Shown here piece by piece: positions 9,036 to 17,990 of a stretch of DNA of 64,000 bases; position 1 is the first letter of the stretch, and the number at the start of each line of letters is the position of its first letter. Source of the stretch: Planctomycetia bacterium (GTDB lineage: Bacteria > Planctomycetota > Planctomycetia > Pirellulales > JACPPG01); assembly GCA_016191115.1 (NCBI GenBank), contig JACPPG010000030.1, positions 92,423-156,422 on the forward strand. The letters are read 5' to 3'. The notes under the pieces are model-generated. The model was not told where the DNA came from, did not search any database, and saw only the letters and a program-made list of their open reading frames with translations. Both the position numbers and the translations under genes were made by a program.

Positions 9036-9069
9036 TCGCCCGGCGTTCCCAATTGGAAACGCCGGGCGA
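9036..9069. terminator. Strong hairpin after the flavoprotein gene
   Basis: TCGCCCGGCGTT pairs with AACGCCGGGCGA around a CAATTGG-containing loop, a GC-rich stem of about 12 pairs. No T-run follows, so this may act as a terminator or an mRNA 3' end, or be a repeat. Confidence 0.45.
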
Positions 9070-9126
9070 CGTTGTGCGCTTCGGGCAATCTCGATGCACT
9101 GGCCAAATGTAGGGAGCCCGAACAGG

Positions 9127-9198
9127 AGGCGCTGGTGGGAGTCGAACCCACGGTGGCGGATTTGCAATCCGCTGCCTTAGCCACTTGGCTACAGCGCC
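9127..9198 (-). tRNA. tRNA-Cys (GCA)
   Basis: On the minus strand the acceptor stem GGCGCTG pairs with CAGCGCC. The anticodon stem GCGGA/TCCGC encloses the loop TTGCAAA, giving anticodon GCA. The T arm is GTGGG-TTCGACT-CCCAC. CCA is not encoded. Length is 72 nt. Confidence 0.95.
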
Positions 9199-9251
9199 AA
9201 ACCCCCTTGTCTGCGTAACTTAGGGCAACTCCCCAGGTCGGTCAAGGGTAC

Positions 9252-9376
9252 CAGAAGAACTGCAAAGTCCGGGGTCTGGCTCATTTTGTCGGCACATGCG
9301 GTTCTCAATTCTTCCGAAGGACCTTCGGCCGACAAATGTGCCTGATCCCCTCTCCCAGGACTTTGCAGTCTTCCTG
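9252..9376 (-). repeat. Palindromic mobile repeat (family B), copy 2
   Basis: A ~125-bp element with terminal inverted repeats CAGAAGAACTGCAAAGTCC and CAGGAAGACTGCAAAGTCC (read inward). It is homologous to 4326-4449 in reverse orientation. The flanks TCAAGGGTAC and GGGGCGGCAC do not match, so its target duplication is lost or decayed. It lies 54 bases upstream of the 5' end of the tRNA-Cys gene. Confidence 0.8.
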
Positions 9377-9494
9377 GGGGCGGCACGGGGGAGCCGGCCT
9401 GATCTCGACCGTTCGTAGCATTCCGCTGGCGCCTGCGCTTTGGGCAGTAGGAAGCGGTGAACCCAACATTGTCCGCGATTGGGAGGTCGGAGCC

Positions 9495-9638
9495 ATGAAA
9501 TCCATTGCCGCGGTCTTGTCGTCGTTCAGCCTGGGGACCGGCTGTGCGATCGCGATTGATCTGGCCGTCACCGCCGCCGGCGAGGGCGTGCCCCCATTGA
9601 TCACCCTATGGAGTGAGATGCTCAGCCTGCTGCCGTGA
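9495..9638 (+). CDS. Possible 47-residue small protein
   Basis: Begins MKSIAAVLSSFSLGTGCAI with a GGGAGG ribosome-binding-site-like sequence about eight bases before the ATG. The N-terminus is hydrophobic and could be a signal or membrane segment, with one Cys. No family recognised. A related phrase (HSIAAVLSSS) recurs in the small ORF at 9755, suggesting a degenerate duplication. Expression is uncertain. Confidence 0.35.
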   Translation: MKSIAAVLSSFSLGTGCAIAIDLAVTAAGEGVPPLITLWSEMLSLLP

Positions 9639-9754
9639 AGGCAAGCAGGCAGCCGGCAGCGGGCGGAGACGAATGCAGCGCAACCGGCCGGCGCTCGGCC
9701 GAGCGACAAAGACCAACCTTGAGGCTTAGCCCACTTTGGGGAGAGCATGGGACC

Positions 9755-9919
9755 ATGAAGACGATCACGCTTTGGCTCTTGTGCCGCGATCCGTTTCCGC
9801 GACGAACACGGGCCGCGGCTCGGCACTCGATCGCCGCAGTCCTGAGCAGCTCGATTGTGAAAGTCGCCCTTGCGCCGATTCTGTTGGCGGCGCGGGTGCG
9901 ATTCGCACGCGGGAATTGA
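9755..9919 (+). CDS. Possible 54-residue small protein, or decayed copy of the upstream small ORF
   Basis: Begins MKTITLWLLCRDPFP. GGGGAG precedes the ATG by about nine bases. Its middle contains HSIAAVLSSSIVKV, similar to the start of the ORF at 9495. No known family. It may be a remnant rather than a gene. Confidence 0.25.
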   Translation: MKTITLWLLCRDPFPRRTRAAARHSIAAVLSSSIVKVALAPILLAARVRFARGN

Positions 9920-10110
9920 GGCCGCGAGTTCGACGTCGCCCGCGACGGTCAGCGAGATCTCAATGATCTCCAGATCATGATCTCAAATCTCACATCCGAG
10001 ATTTGCGATGCTCGCGAGCGGTCCAGGCCGTACGTCGATCCCGCCGTATCGCTCACTTTCCGGCCTCCCGCCTCCAGGCTCCCCCGCCCGCGTGCTACAA
10101 TCCTTCTGGA

Positions 10111-11742
10111 ATGAGCACTGACGCTGGGGTTCAATTCGTCGACACGCTCGTCGTGGGCGCTGGGCCCGTCGGGCTAACGATGTCCGCCGAGCTCGCGCGG
10201 CACGGCGTTCCCTATCGCGTTATCGACAAGGCTGCCGCGCCCACCGACAAGTCGAAGGCCCTGGTGCTGTGGAGCCGCAGCCTGGAAATGCTCGACGACA
10301 TGGGCACGGTCGCCTCCTTTCTGGCTGCCGGTCGCCCGGTGCACGCCGTCACCATGGCGAGCGGCACGAAGCGGCTTGCGCACATCGAGTTCGAGATCGA
10401 CAGCCCGTTTGACTACGGCCTGATGATCCCGCAGAGCGAGACCGAGCGATTGCTGACGGCGCACCTCGCGGCGGGGGGGCATCGCGTCGAACGGCAAATC
10501 GAGCTCGTGCAATTCACAGCCGACGCCGAGGGCGTCACATCGACGCTTCGCACCGCCGACGGTCGCGAGCAAACGGTCCGCAGCCTTTGGCTCGTAGGAT
10601 GCGACGGCGCACACAGCGCGGTGCGGCATGGGCTGGGCATCGAGTTCTCCGGCGACGCCGAGCCGAACGACTGGATGCTTGCCGACGTACATATTCATGG
10701 CCCTGTGGCGGATGATGAGGTCACGATCTATTTTCACCAGGACGGAGTGCTGGCCTTCTTCCCTATCACGAGCGACCGGTTCCGCGTCATTGCCGACCTG
10801 GGGGCCGCGAAGAACACGGCGCGGCCGGCCGACCCGACGCTCGAGGACGTGAAGCGATTGGTCGACGCACGCGGCCCCGGTGGGATCACCGTTAGCGATC
10901 CGGTGTGGTTGGCGGGCTTTCGCATCAACGAGCGCAAGGTGGACGACTATCGCCATGGGCGTGTCTTTCTTGCCGGCGATGCGGCGCACATCCACAGCCC
11001 CGCGGGCGGGCAAGGCATGAACACCGGCATGCAAGACGCCTACAACCTGGCTTGGAAGCTGGCGCTGGTCGACGCCGGCCGGGCCAAGGACTTGCTGCTG
11101 GACAGCTATTCGATCGAGCGCAGCGCCGTCGGCGACCAGGTGCTGCGGGACGCCGGTTTCCTGACACGTGCGGCGACGCTCCGCAATCCCGTCGCCCAGC
11201 AGCTTCGCAATCATTTGTACTTGTTCCTCGGCTCGTTGGGCGCGGTCCGGCAGCGGATCAGCGACACTTTGTCGGAGATGGCGATCAACTATCGCAAGAG
11301 CCCCCTCACTGGCGAGCGCAGCAGCCTTGGGGCGCACGCCTGGCAGTTGGGCGTGGGTGTCGCGGCCGGTGACCGGGCGCCGGACGTTCCCCTGGTTGAC
11401 GCGGCAACGGACCAGCCGGTGCGCTTGTTCGACGTGTTCCGCGGGACGCGCCACGTGCTGGTGCTCTTGCCGGGCGTGGAGCCGGCGGCCGACGTTGCAC
11501 CACTCGTGGAGATGCAGGCGGCCATCGAGGCGCGCTATCCCGGCGTGATCGCTTCTCACGTGGTGGCCCGCGGCCGCGGCCCAGGCGTCACCTATCTCGA
11601 CTCGGATCTGGCCATGCACAAGCGTTACGGCGCGGGCGCGAGGACGCTGTATTTGATCCGGCCCGACGGCTACGTTGGTTATCGCAGCCAACCGGCGGAA
11701 CTGGCCGGATTGCTGGCGCATCTGGATGAGTACCTGGTCTAG
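10111..11742 (+). CDS. FAD-dependent aromatic-type monooxygenase
   Basis: A 543-residue class A flavoprotein monooxygenase. GAGPVG at residues 16-21 binds FAD, LVGCDGAHSAVR is the DG motif, and VFLAGDAAHIHSPAGGQGMN is the GD motif; together these define the PHBH/PheA-type group. The C-terminal ~150 residues resemble the thioredoxin-like tail of phenol hydroxylase-type members (APDVPLVDAATDQPVRLFD). It would hydroxylate an aromatic or polyketide-like substrate with NAD(P)H and O2 in the cytoplasm. ATG 10111 is chosen because it begins the family-like N-terminus. The next gene follows after 22 bases. Confidence 0.88.
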   Translation: MSTDAGVQFVDTLVVGAGPVGLTMSAELARHGVPYRVIDKAAAPTDKSKALVLWSRSLEMLDDMGTVASFLAAGRPVHAVTMASGTKRLAHIEFEIDSPFDYGLMIPQSETERLLTAHLAAGGHRVERQIELVQFTADAEGVTSTLRTADGREQTVRSLWLVGCDGAHSAVRHGLGIEFSGDAEPNDWMLADVHIHGPVADDEVTIYFHQDGVLAFFPITSDRFRVIADLGAAKNTARPADPTLEDVKRLVDARGPGGITVSDPVWLAGFRINERKVDDYRHGRVFLAGDAAHIHSPAGGQGMNTGMQDAYNLAWKLALVDAGRAKDLLLDSYSIERSAVGDQVLRDAGFLTRAATLRNPVAQQLRNHLYLFLGSLGAVRQRISDTLSEMAINYRKSPLTGERSSLGAHAWQLGVGVAAGDRAPDVPLVDAATDQPVRLFDVFRGTRHVLVLLPGVEPAADVAPLVEMQAAIEARYPGVIASHVVARGRGPGVTYLDSDLAMHKRYGAGARTLYLIRPDGYVGYRSQPAELAGLLAHLDEYLV

Positions 11743-11764
11743 TCGAGCGGGAGCGAGGCATCGT

Positions 11765-12901
11765 ATGAAGCTCCGTCGGTCCGCGATCCTGAGTGCGCTT
11801 GTCGTCCTGGCCATCGCAGGCATGTGTGGTGCCGTCGAGCACGTCGACGTCTATCGCGTGCCGGGGCGATTCGGTGGTTGGCCGGCCAATCACGGCATCT
11901 GGTCGTGGGGGGATGAGATCCTGGTCGGTTTCAGCGCGGGACATTTCAAAGACAACGGGCCCGAGCGGCACGCCATCGATCACGACCGGCCGGAAGAGCA
12001 CTTGCTTGCCCGCAGCTTGGACGGCGGCCGCACGTGGGCGATCGAGAACCCCGCCGCAGCGGCCGCGCTCATTCCGGCGGGAAAGGCCTTGCACGGCATC
12101 GCGCCGCCGGGGCTCAAAGAGAACGAGTGGCGCGATTGCCCAGGCGGAATCGACTTTACGCATCCCGATTTCGCCATGACACTGCGGATGACCGACGCCA
12201 ACGTCGGCCCATCGCGCTTCTACTACTCGACCGACCGCGGCCACGCCTGGCGGGGACCGTTTCGCTTGCCGAACTTCGACACGCCGGGCGTTGCCGCGCG
12301 GACCGACTACATCGTCAACGGCAAGGACGACTGCCTCGTGTTTCTGACGGCGGCAAAAACCAACGGGCACGAAGGGCGCGTGCTTTGCGCCCGCACGATC
12401 GACGGCGGCCGCACCTGGAAGTTCGTCTCCTGGATCGGGCCGGAGCCCGACGGCTTTTCGATCATGCCTTCCACGGTGCGATTGGGGGCGACGGAACTGC
12501 TCACCGCCCTGCGGCATCACGAGGGGTCGAAGCGGTGGATCGACCTGTACCGTTCGCACGACGACGGACGAACCTGGCAGGACGCAGGCATCGCCGTCCC
12601 CGATACGAGCGAAGGAAACCCGGCCAGCCTGGTCCGGCTGCGCGACGGCCGGCTGTTCCTCGCCTACGGCTACCGCAAGGCCCCCTTTGACATGCGCGCC
12701 CGATTGAGCAACGACGGCGGCCGTACGTGGGGCGAGGACATCGTGCTACGGAGCGGCGGCGGCTGCCGGGACCTCGGCTATCCGCGGAGCGTCCAGCGGG
12801 CCGACGGGAAGGTGGTGACGGTCTACTATTTCAGCGACGAGCCGCTCGGCGATCGCTATATTGCAGCGACCATCTGGGACCCAAGCAACGCTGGCGGCTA
12901 G
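11765..12901 (+). CDS. Secreted sialidase-like Asp-box (BNR) protein
   Basis: A 378-residue protein with a signal peptide (LSALVVLAIAGMCGAVE) and at least four Asp-box repeats of the SxDxGxTW type: SLDGGRTW, TIDGGRTW, SHDDGRTW and SNDGGRTW, plus STDRGHAW. This is the beta-propeller fold of exo-sialidases and related secreted glycoside hydrolases. The catalytic residues of true sialidases were not verified, so substrate is unknown. It lies just after the monooxygenase and before the SDR, all in the same direction. Confidence 0.8.
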   Translation: MKLRRSAILSALVVLAIAGMCGAVEHVDVYRVPGRFGGWPANHGIWSWGDEILVGFSAGHFKDNGPERHAIDHDRPEEHLLARSLDGGRTWAIENPAAAAALIPAGKALHGIAPPGLKENEWRDCPGGIDFTHPDFAMTLRMTDANVGPSRFYYSTDRGHAWRGPFRLPNFDTPGVAARTDYIVNGKDDCLVFLTAAKTNGHEGRVLCARTIDGGRTWKFVSWIGPEPDGFSIMPSTVRLGATELLTALRHHEGSKRWIDLYRSHDDGRTWQDAGIAVPDTSEGNPASLVRLRDGRLFLAYGYRKAPFDMRARLSNDGGRTWGEDIVLRSGGGCRDLGYPRSVQRADGKVVTVYYFSDEPLGDRYIAATIWDPSNAGG

Positions 12902-12961
12902 CCCGCTATGTATGGCGTTTGTGTCTCGATGTCATTCCGTCTCACTGCTTGCGGAGGCCCC

Positions 12962-13783
12962 ATGCCGACTCTGAAAGGCAAGACGATGTTCATCACCGGC
13001 GCCAGCCGGGGGATCGGCAAGGCGATCGCGCTTGTGGCCGCGCGGGACGGCGCCAATGTCGCCATCGCCGCCAAAACTACCGAGCCCCATCCCAAGCTGT
13101 CGGGCACGATCTTCACGGCCGCCGAGGAGATCGAGCGGGCCGGCGGCAAGGCGCTGCCGCTGGCGGTCGATATCCGCAACGACGAGCAGACCGCCGCCGC
13201 CGTCGAAAAGACGGTGCAGACCTTCGGCGGCATCGACCTTTTGGTCAACAACGCGAGCGCGATCTTCCTCGCGCCGACCACGGCCACGCCCATGAAGCGG
13301 TACGACCTGATGCACCAGGTCAACGTCCGCGGCACGTTCCTCTGCTCGCAGTTGTGCATCCCGCATTTGAAGAAGGCCGCGAATCCGCACATCTTGAACC
13401 TGGCCTCCCCGCTGTCGATGCAGGCCAAGTGGTTCTCAGGCCACCTCGCCTATACAATGAGCAAGTTCGGCATGAGCATGTGCGTGCTGGGCATGGCCGC
13501 CGAGCTGGCCGGCGACGGAATCGCCGTCAACGCGCTTTGGCCGCGGACCGTGATCTGGACCGCGGCCGTCGAGAACCTGCTCGATCCCAACGCCCGGCCG
13601 TACTGCCGCAAGCCCGAGATCATGGGTGACGCGGCGCACTTCATCCTCACCAGCGACAGCCGTTCCTGCACCGGGAACTTCTTCGTCGATGACGACGTGC
13701 TCCGCCGCCACGGTGTCACCGACCTGGATCAGTACGCCATGCAGCCAGGGCACGAGTTGCAGCCGGATTTTTTCCTGGAATGA
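12962..13783 (+). CDS. SDR family oxidoreductase (HSDL2-like)
   Basis: A 273-residue classical short-chain dehydrogenase. TGASRGIG at residues 12-19 binds NAD(P), NNAS lies near residue 100, and YTMSK gives catalytic Tyr164 and Lys168. The early AAKTTEPHPKLSGT segment is characteristic of the hydroxysteroid dehydrogenase-like 2 group, so an acyl or alkyl alcohol substrate is possible. GGAGG precedes ATG 12962. The stop overlaps an in-frame ATG of the GH2 gene (ATGA at 13780), suggesting coupling. Confidence 0.88.
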   Translation: MPTLKGKTMFITGASRGIGKAIALVAARDGANVAIAAKTTEPHPKLSGTIFTAAEEIERAGGKALPLAVDIRNDEQTAAAVEKTVQTFGGIDLLVNNASAIFLAPTTATPMKRYDLMHQVNVRGTFLCSQLCIPHLKKAANPHILNLASPLSMQAKWFSGHLAYTMSKFGMSMCVLGMAAELAGDGIAVNALWPRTVIWTAAVENLLDPNARPYCRKPEIMGDAAHFILTSDSRSCTGNFFVDDDVLRRHGVTDLDQYAMQPGHELQPDFFLE

Positions 13784-13797
13784 CGGGCCTGAATCGC

Positions 13798-15636
13798 ATG
13801 CGGACGACGCTCTTTTTCGTCTTGTTGGCGGCCGCGGTCTGCGTCGTCGCGCGCGACACCGTCAGGGCCGCGGAGTGGAAGCCGGCCGCCGGGCCCCTTT
13901 CGACGCGATGGACCAAGGACGTCCGGCCGGACAACGCGTGGCCCGAATATCCGCGGCCGCAGATGGTTCGGCCCGAGTGGCAGAACCTCAACGGGTTGTG
14001 GCAGTTCGCGGTCGCCAGGCCGGATGAGGCGCCGCCGATCGGGCGCGACCTCGACGAGCAAATCCTCGTGCCGTTCCCGGTCGAATCGGCACTCTCGGGC
14101 GTAATGCGAAGCGTCGAGCGGGTGTGGTATCGGCGGACGTTCACCGTCCCGCCCGCCTGGTCCGGCAAGCGCGTGCTCTTGCACTTTGGCGCGGTCGATT
14201 GGGAGGCGACCGTTTGGCTCAACGGCCGTGAGTTGGGCACGCATCGCGGCGGCTACGACCCGTTCGATTTCGACATTACCGACGCACTGAGAGCCACAGG
14301 CGAGCAGGAATTGGTCGTCGGCGTGTTCGATCCGAGCGACGCCGGCACGCAGCCGCGCGGCAAGCAGGTCAAAAAGCCGCGCGGCATCTGGTACACGCCC
14401 AGCACCGGCATCTGGCAGACGGTGTGGATCGAGCCAGTGCCGATGCACGCTCACATCGGTTCTATTCGCGCGGTGCCGGACTTGAAGGCGGGGAAAGTCC
14501 GCGTCGAGGTCGGGAGCAACTATACCCTGAAGCGCGCCATCCCGGCGCAGCTCAAAGTGCTCGACGGCGATCGTGTCGTCGTCACAGGAACTGCCCATAT
14601 CGGCGTGCCGCTCGAGCTGGCCATCCCGCAGCCCCGGGCGTGGTCTCCCAGCGATCCCTTCTTGTACGGATTGAAGGTGACGTTTGGTGACAGCGAGCAG
14701 TCGATGGACACGGTCGAAAGCTACTTCGGCATGCGCGACGTCGCGGTCGGCAAGGACCAGAGCGGGATCACGCGGCTGTTGCTCAACGGCGAGCCCCTAT
14801 TCCAGTTCGGCCCGTTGGACCAGGGGTTCTGGCCCGATGGGCTGTACACGGCGCCCTGCGACGCGGCGATGCGCTACGACCTCGAGGTCACCAGGCGGCT
14901 GGGCTTCAACATGGTCCGCAAGCACGTCAAGGTCGAGCCCGATCGCTGGTACTACTGGTGCGACAAGCTGGGTCTGCTGGTGTGGCAGGACATGCCCAGC
15001 GGCGACGCATCGGTCGCGCCGGGCAAGGGAGAGATCACCCGCTCGCCCGAATCGGCCAGGCAGTTCGAGACCGAGCTCGTGGGCATGATCGGTGCGCGAT
15101 GGGGCCACCCGTCGATCGTGATGTGGGTCGTCTTCAACGAAGGATGGGGGCAATACGACACGGCGCGGCTCGTTAATCGCGTTCACACGCTCGATCAGTC
15201 GCGGCTCGTCTGCGGCGCCAGCGGATGGAACGACGTGCCGGCCGGCGACGTTCACGACATCCACGTCTATCCGGGCCCCGGCGCAACTAAGCCCGAGGAA
15301 CGGCGCGCGGCGGTGCTAGGTGAATTTGGCGGGCTGGGGCTGCCCTTGGCCGGCCACACGTGGCAGAACGAGAAGAATTGGGGGTATCGCAACCTCAGAA
15401 CCACCGATGAATTGAACGACGGATACTTGAAGCTGCTGGCGAACCTGCGGCCGCTCGTCGGCGAGCCGGGGTTGAGCGCCGCCGTCTACACGCAGACGAC
15501 CGACGTCAAGATCGAGGTCAACGGCATCATGACGTACGACCGCGAAGTCGTGAAGCTCGACGAACAGCGCGCCGCAGCGGCCGCCACCAAACTATACCAG
15601 CCGCCCCCCGCGGTGCGGACGCGGCCGGATCGCTAG
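13798..15636 (+). CDS. Glycoside hydrolase family 2 (beta-galactosidase-like), secreted
   Basis: About 612 residues. It has a signal peptide (MRTTLFFVLLAAAVCVVARD), then the sugar-binding jelly roll (RPEWQNLNGLWQFAVA), an Ig-like domain and a TIM barrel. The acid/base is Glu448 in VVFNEGWGQYD and the likely nucleophile is Glu509 in LGEFGGLGLP. Family 2 enzymes cleave beta-galactosides, beta-mannosides or beta-glucuronides; specificity is not readable here. A start at 13780 (ATGA overlap with the SDR gene) would add six residues before the signal peptide. Probably co-transcribed with the preceding three genes. Confidence 0.88.
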   Translation: MRTTLFFVLLAAAVCVVARDTVRAAEWKPAAGPLSTRWTKDVRPDNAWPEYPRPQMVRPEWQNLNGLWQFAVARPDEAPPIGRDLDEQILVPFPVESALSGVMRSVERVWYRRTFTVPPAWSGKRVLLHFGAVDWEATVWLNGRELGTHRGGYDPFDFDITDALRATGEQELVVGVFDPSDAGTQPRGKQVKKPRGIWYTPSTGIWQTVWIEPVPMHAHIGSIRAVPDLKAGKVRVEVGSNYTLKRAIPAQLKVLDGDRVVVTGTAHIGVPLELAIPQPRAWSPSDPFLYGLKVTFGDSEQSMDTVESYFGMRDVAVGKDQSGITRLLLNGEPLFQFGPLDQGFWPDGLYTAPCDAAMRYDLEVTRRLGFNMVRKHVKVEPDRWYYWCDKLGLLVWQDMPSGDASVAPGKGEITRSPESARQFETELVGMIGARWGHPSIVMWVVFNEGWGQYDTARLVNRVHTLDQSRLVCGASGWNDVPAGDVHDIHVYPGPGATKPEERRAAVLGEFGGLGLPLAGHTWQNEKNWGYRNLRTTDELNDGYLKLLANLRPLVGEPGLSAAVYTQTTDVKIEVNGIMTYDREVVKLDEQRAAAAATKLYQPPPAVRTRPDR

Positions 15637-15661
15637 CACGGCGAAGGGCCGCTACACTGCG

Positions 15662-15940
15662 TCAGCTTTCGGTGTTGTCGTTGTTGTTGTCGCACGGATG
15701 GCGCGGTGCGCTGACGTCGGCACGGTACGTTTCGCGAATCCATGAGGCGGCTTTGTTGGCCTTGCTCTGCGTCGGGAAGGGACCGGCACGCCAGGTGTAC
15801 CCGTTCTTGTGGACGTCCAGGATCCACAGGCTGCAGTACCTAGAGTTCTTCTTGCTCTTGCTGCCGGCATGGGCCGGGCTGCACAGGGCCCCGGCGAGCG
15901 ACAGGGTTACGGCACAGGCGACGACGAGGGCGCGGAGCAT
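15662..15940 (-). CDS. Small secreted protein of unknown function
   Basis: A 92-residue product from ATG 15940, which follows a GGAGG at nine bases. MLRALVVACAVTLSLAGAL ... AHA is a clear signal peptide. The mature part (YCSLWILDVHKNGYTWRAGP, then QSKANKAASWIRETYRADV) resembles a short SPOR-like or single alpha/beta unit, with three cysteines counting the C-terminal one. It is convergent with the GH2 gene. Confidence 0.6.
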   Translation of the reverse strand: MLRALVVACAVTLSLAGALCSPAHAGSKSKKNSRYCSLWILDVHKNGYTWRAGPFPTQSKANKAASWIRETYRADVSAPRHPCDNNNDNTES

Positions 15941-16273
15941 GGTGTGTGACCTCCAAATCGCGGTTCTAACTTGGCGAGGGCAAGGCGAGACCATCTGCCA
16001 CGATGGATTCACGGGCAGTTTACGCACTCAGTCCCCGACTTCAAGCTCCTTTTCTGCGCATTTTTCCTATTTACACGGCCGGTAAGGGGTCCGGAAGCTG
16101 CGATGAGGCCGCAAATTTCGCGGAAACTCCCTAACCGTCAAAATCGGCCCAAAGCGTAGGCTCGTTTCTGCCGATCAATTCCCTGGCAATCGGCACCCTC
16201 GGATTGTCGGCCTGCGCCGCATATCGGCGAAGGGGCCTGCGATCCAGACGGCCGAGACCAAGGGAACGCTTTG
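15941..16273. other. Divergent intergenic region, no gene
   Basis: The ~330 bases separate the small secreted gene from the lipoprotein gene. The part around 16045-16080 (TTTTCTGCGCATTTTTCC) is relatively AT-rich and could hold a promoter, but no boxes are convincing. Confidence 0.35.
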
Positions 16274-17422
16274 ATGAGTCGCCCAGGATCCCAAGCCACG
16301 CCCCATCTTCGCGGTCCTGGCCCGTTGGCCACGGTCCTCGTCGCAGCCGCGCTCGTGGCATTGGCCTCGGGCTGCCAGATCATTGCCGAAGAATGCTCGA
16401 TGTTGTCGCCCCCGCCGAACTATTGCCACGACTTTGCTCCTCCGTCGTGCTACGGCTTTTACCCGACCCTTTGGCGCCCCTGGCCCTGCAACGTCGAGAC
16501 TGCCGAGCCCGAAGAGGCTGAGGGCGAAAAACCGGAAGAAGGGCGCGGCGAGACGAAGGGGCAAGAAGAGACTTTACCGGAGCCCAAGGAAGGCCAGGTT
16601 CCGGGCGACGTGTTCGAGGCGCCCACAGTGCCGCCCGAAAGTCAGCCGCCGGAGACAGAGACACCACTACTGCCGCCCGGAACGCCAGGAGCGCCTGATC
16701 CGTTCGCGCCGGCGCCGACCGAACCGCCCGCCGAGACGCCGTCGGCCGAACCGCTGCCGGAGCGCCTGCTGCCTGATCAGCCCAGTGCCGAGCCGCCAGC
16801 GACCGAACCATCTGCGACGCCTCCCGGGCACGGCCGTTGGAATATGAACGGTCTCCCGAGCGATGCTCCCGAGGGCGGTCTGGTCCAAGACGGTCCGGAT
16901 ACCGCGGGCGGTCGATCGGTTCCGCCGTCGCTATTGGTGCCGGATGAAGTGCCGCCGGGACGCAGTCCGAAGTCCAAACGCATCCAGAATGCGGCCCGTC
17001 CGAGCCCGGTCCGCGGCACGTCCGTGACCGAACCGCCAGCCAGAAAGCCAGGGCGGCGGAATGCGGCGGAATCGGGCGAGCAACGGATTCCGGTCGCCGA
17101 AGCCGCGTCCGACGGACCACAACTGCTCGGCCAGAGCGAAAGCAGCCATAAGCCCGCGATCGGTCGCAGCCGGGCAATCCGGGACAGCCAATCCGCGCCT
17201 GCGGCTTCGACGGCGGACGACCTCAAAGGCGCAAGCGGGTGGCACTCGAGTCAGTCCAGCAGCGGAGCCCGCCGTTCGACCACCGGGGGCGAAGGGCAAC
17301 AGAAGCGCTCGGCGTCGGTCGAGTATCCAGGCCGCCAGACGAGTTACACCAAGCCCGCCGCCCCGGCCACTTCCGCAGCGCCCGAGTTCACCGCCGGCGG
17401 CAGCTCCAATCCGCTGCGATAA
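16274..17422 (+). CDS. Proline/glutamate-rich lipoprotein
   Basis: A 382-residue protein with a lipobox: a hydrophobic segment ALVALASGC, lipidated Cys ~35, so it is membrane anchored. A short Cys-containing region (CSMLSPPPNYCHDFAPPSCYGFYP) is followed by a long disordered tail of Glu/Pro and later Ser/Arg/Gly composition. Such low-complexity lipoproteins are common in planctomycetes, and no function can be assigned. ATG 16274 directly follows an in-frame TTG. A perfect hairpin follows the stop. Confidence 0.6.
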   Translation: MSRPGSQATPHLRGPGPLATVLVAAALVALASGCQIIAEECSMLSPPPNYCHDFAPPSCYGFYPTLWRPWPCNVETAEPEEAEGEKPEEGRGETKGQEETLPEPKEGQVPGDVFEAPTVPPESQPPETETPLLPPGTPGAPDPFAPAPTEPPAETPSAEPLPERLLPDQPSAEPPATEPSATPPGHGRWNMNGLPSDAPEGGLVQDGPDTAGGRSVPPSLLVPDEVPPGRSPKSKRIQNAARPSPVRGTSVTEPPARKPGRRNAAESGEQRIPVAEAASDGPQLLGQSESSHKPAIGRSRAIRDSQSAPAASTADDLKGASGWHSSQSSSGARRSTTGGEGQQKRSASVEYPGRQTSYTKPAAPATSAAPEFTAGGSSNPLR

Positions 17423-17429
17423 ACATGCC

Positions 17430-17465
17430 CGTTGCCATGCCCACGCTCGCGTGGGCATGGCAACG
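17430..17465. terminator. Perfect 17-bp-stem hairpin between convergent genes
   Basis: CGTTGCCATGCCCACGC is followed by TC and its exact inverted copy. It lies eight bases after the lipoprotein stop and ~50 bases before the end of the minus-strand YkgJ gene, so it could terminate both. There is no T-run, and the sequence also looks like a REP-type dispersed palindrome. Confidence 0.6.
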
Positions 17466-17514
17466 AACGGACATGGCCTCCTCGGAAACATCTCCCTCGC
17501 GATGGGGTCTGGCG

Positions 17515-17931
17515 TCACAGGCGAATGACGGCCAGTTGCTCAAGGATCTTCTCCACCGGGATCAATGTCCCACGGCCACTGCCCGGACACACCTGGCAGG
17601 TTTCCTTCCACGCCTCGGGCGTTTTGACGTTCGAATCCCAAAAGGGCCACGTGCGGCATTGCCGCGGCCGCTCTTCGTAAACCCCGCAGTGCCGCGTCTG
17701 CGGGTCGAAGAACACGCAATCGCCGTTGTCGTACTCGATCAGGCTCTTGCGAACGCCCACCTTGCGAACGTACTTGCGCTCGAAGGCCTCGACCGCCATG
17801 TGCAGCCGCTTCGCCAGCGCCGCGATCTCGTCGTTCGTGACCCACACAAAGCCCGGCGCGCCGGTGCAGCAATTGCCGCACTGCGTGCACTCGAATCGCA
17901 ATCCCTCGCGAAACCACGGCTGATCGGCCAT
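17515..17931 (-). CDS. YkgJ family cysteine-cluster protein
   Basis: A 138-residue cytoplasmic protein with the cysteine pattern of the YkgJ / UPF0153 family: CTQCGNCC near residue 15, then CVFFD, HCGVYEERPRQC, and a late CQVC. These residues are predicted to bind zinc or an iron-sulfur cluster. Biological role is unknown. The start is taken as ATG 17931 (MADQPWFREG) because upstream codons are repeat-derived. Confidence 0.85.
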   Translation of the reverse strand: MADQPWFREGLRFECTQCGNCCTGAPGFVWVTNDEIAALAKRLHMAVEAFERKYVRKVGVRKSLIEYDNGDCVFFDPQTRHCGVYEERPRQCRTWPFWDSNVKTPEAWKETCQVCPGSGRGTLIPVEKILEQLAVIRL

Positions 17932-17990
17932 TGGGCTGGTTCCTTTGGGTCGGGTCTGTCTTCGCGGAGAAGAGGCTCCCGTTGGAGACA

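Larger units (their letters stand above)
9377..10110. other. Gene-poor intergenic region with two possible small ORFs
   Basis: Apart from the two small ORFs listed separately (9495 and 9755), this ~730-base stretch shows no conserved gene. At about 9953-10010 it holds nested GATCTC/GAGATC words (AGATCTCAATGATCTCCAGA, then TCATGATCTCAAATCTCACA) that form imperfect inverted repeats shortly before the monooxygenase. Confidence 0.4.
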
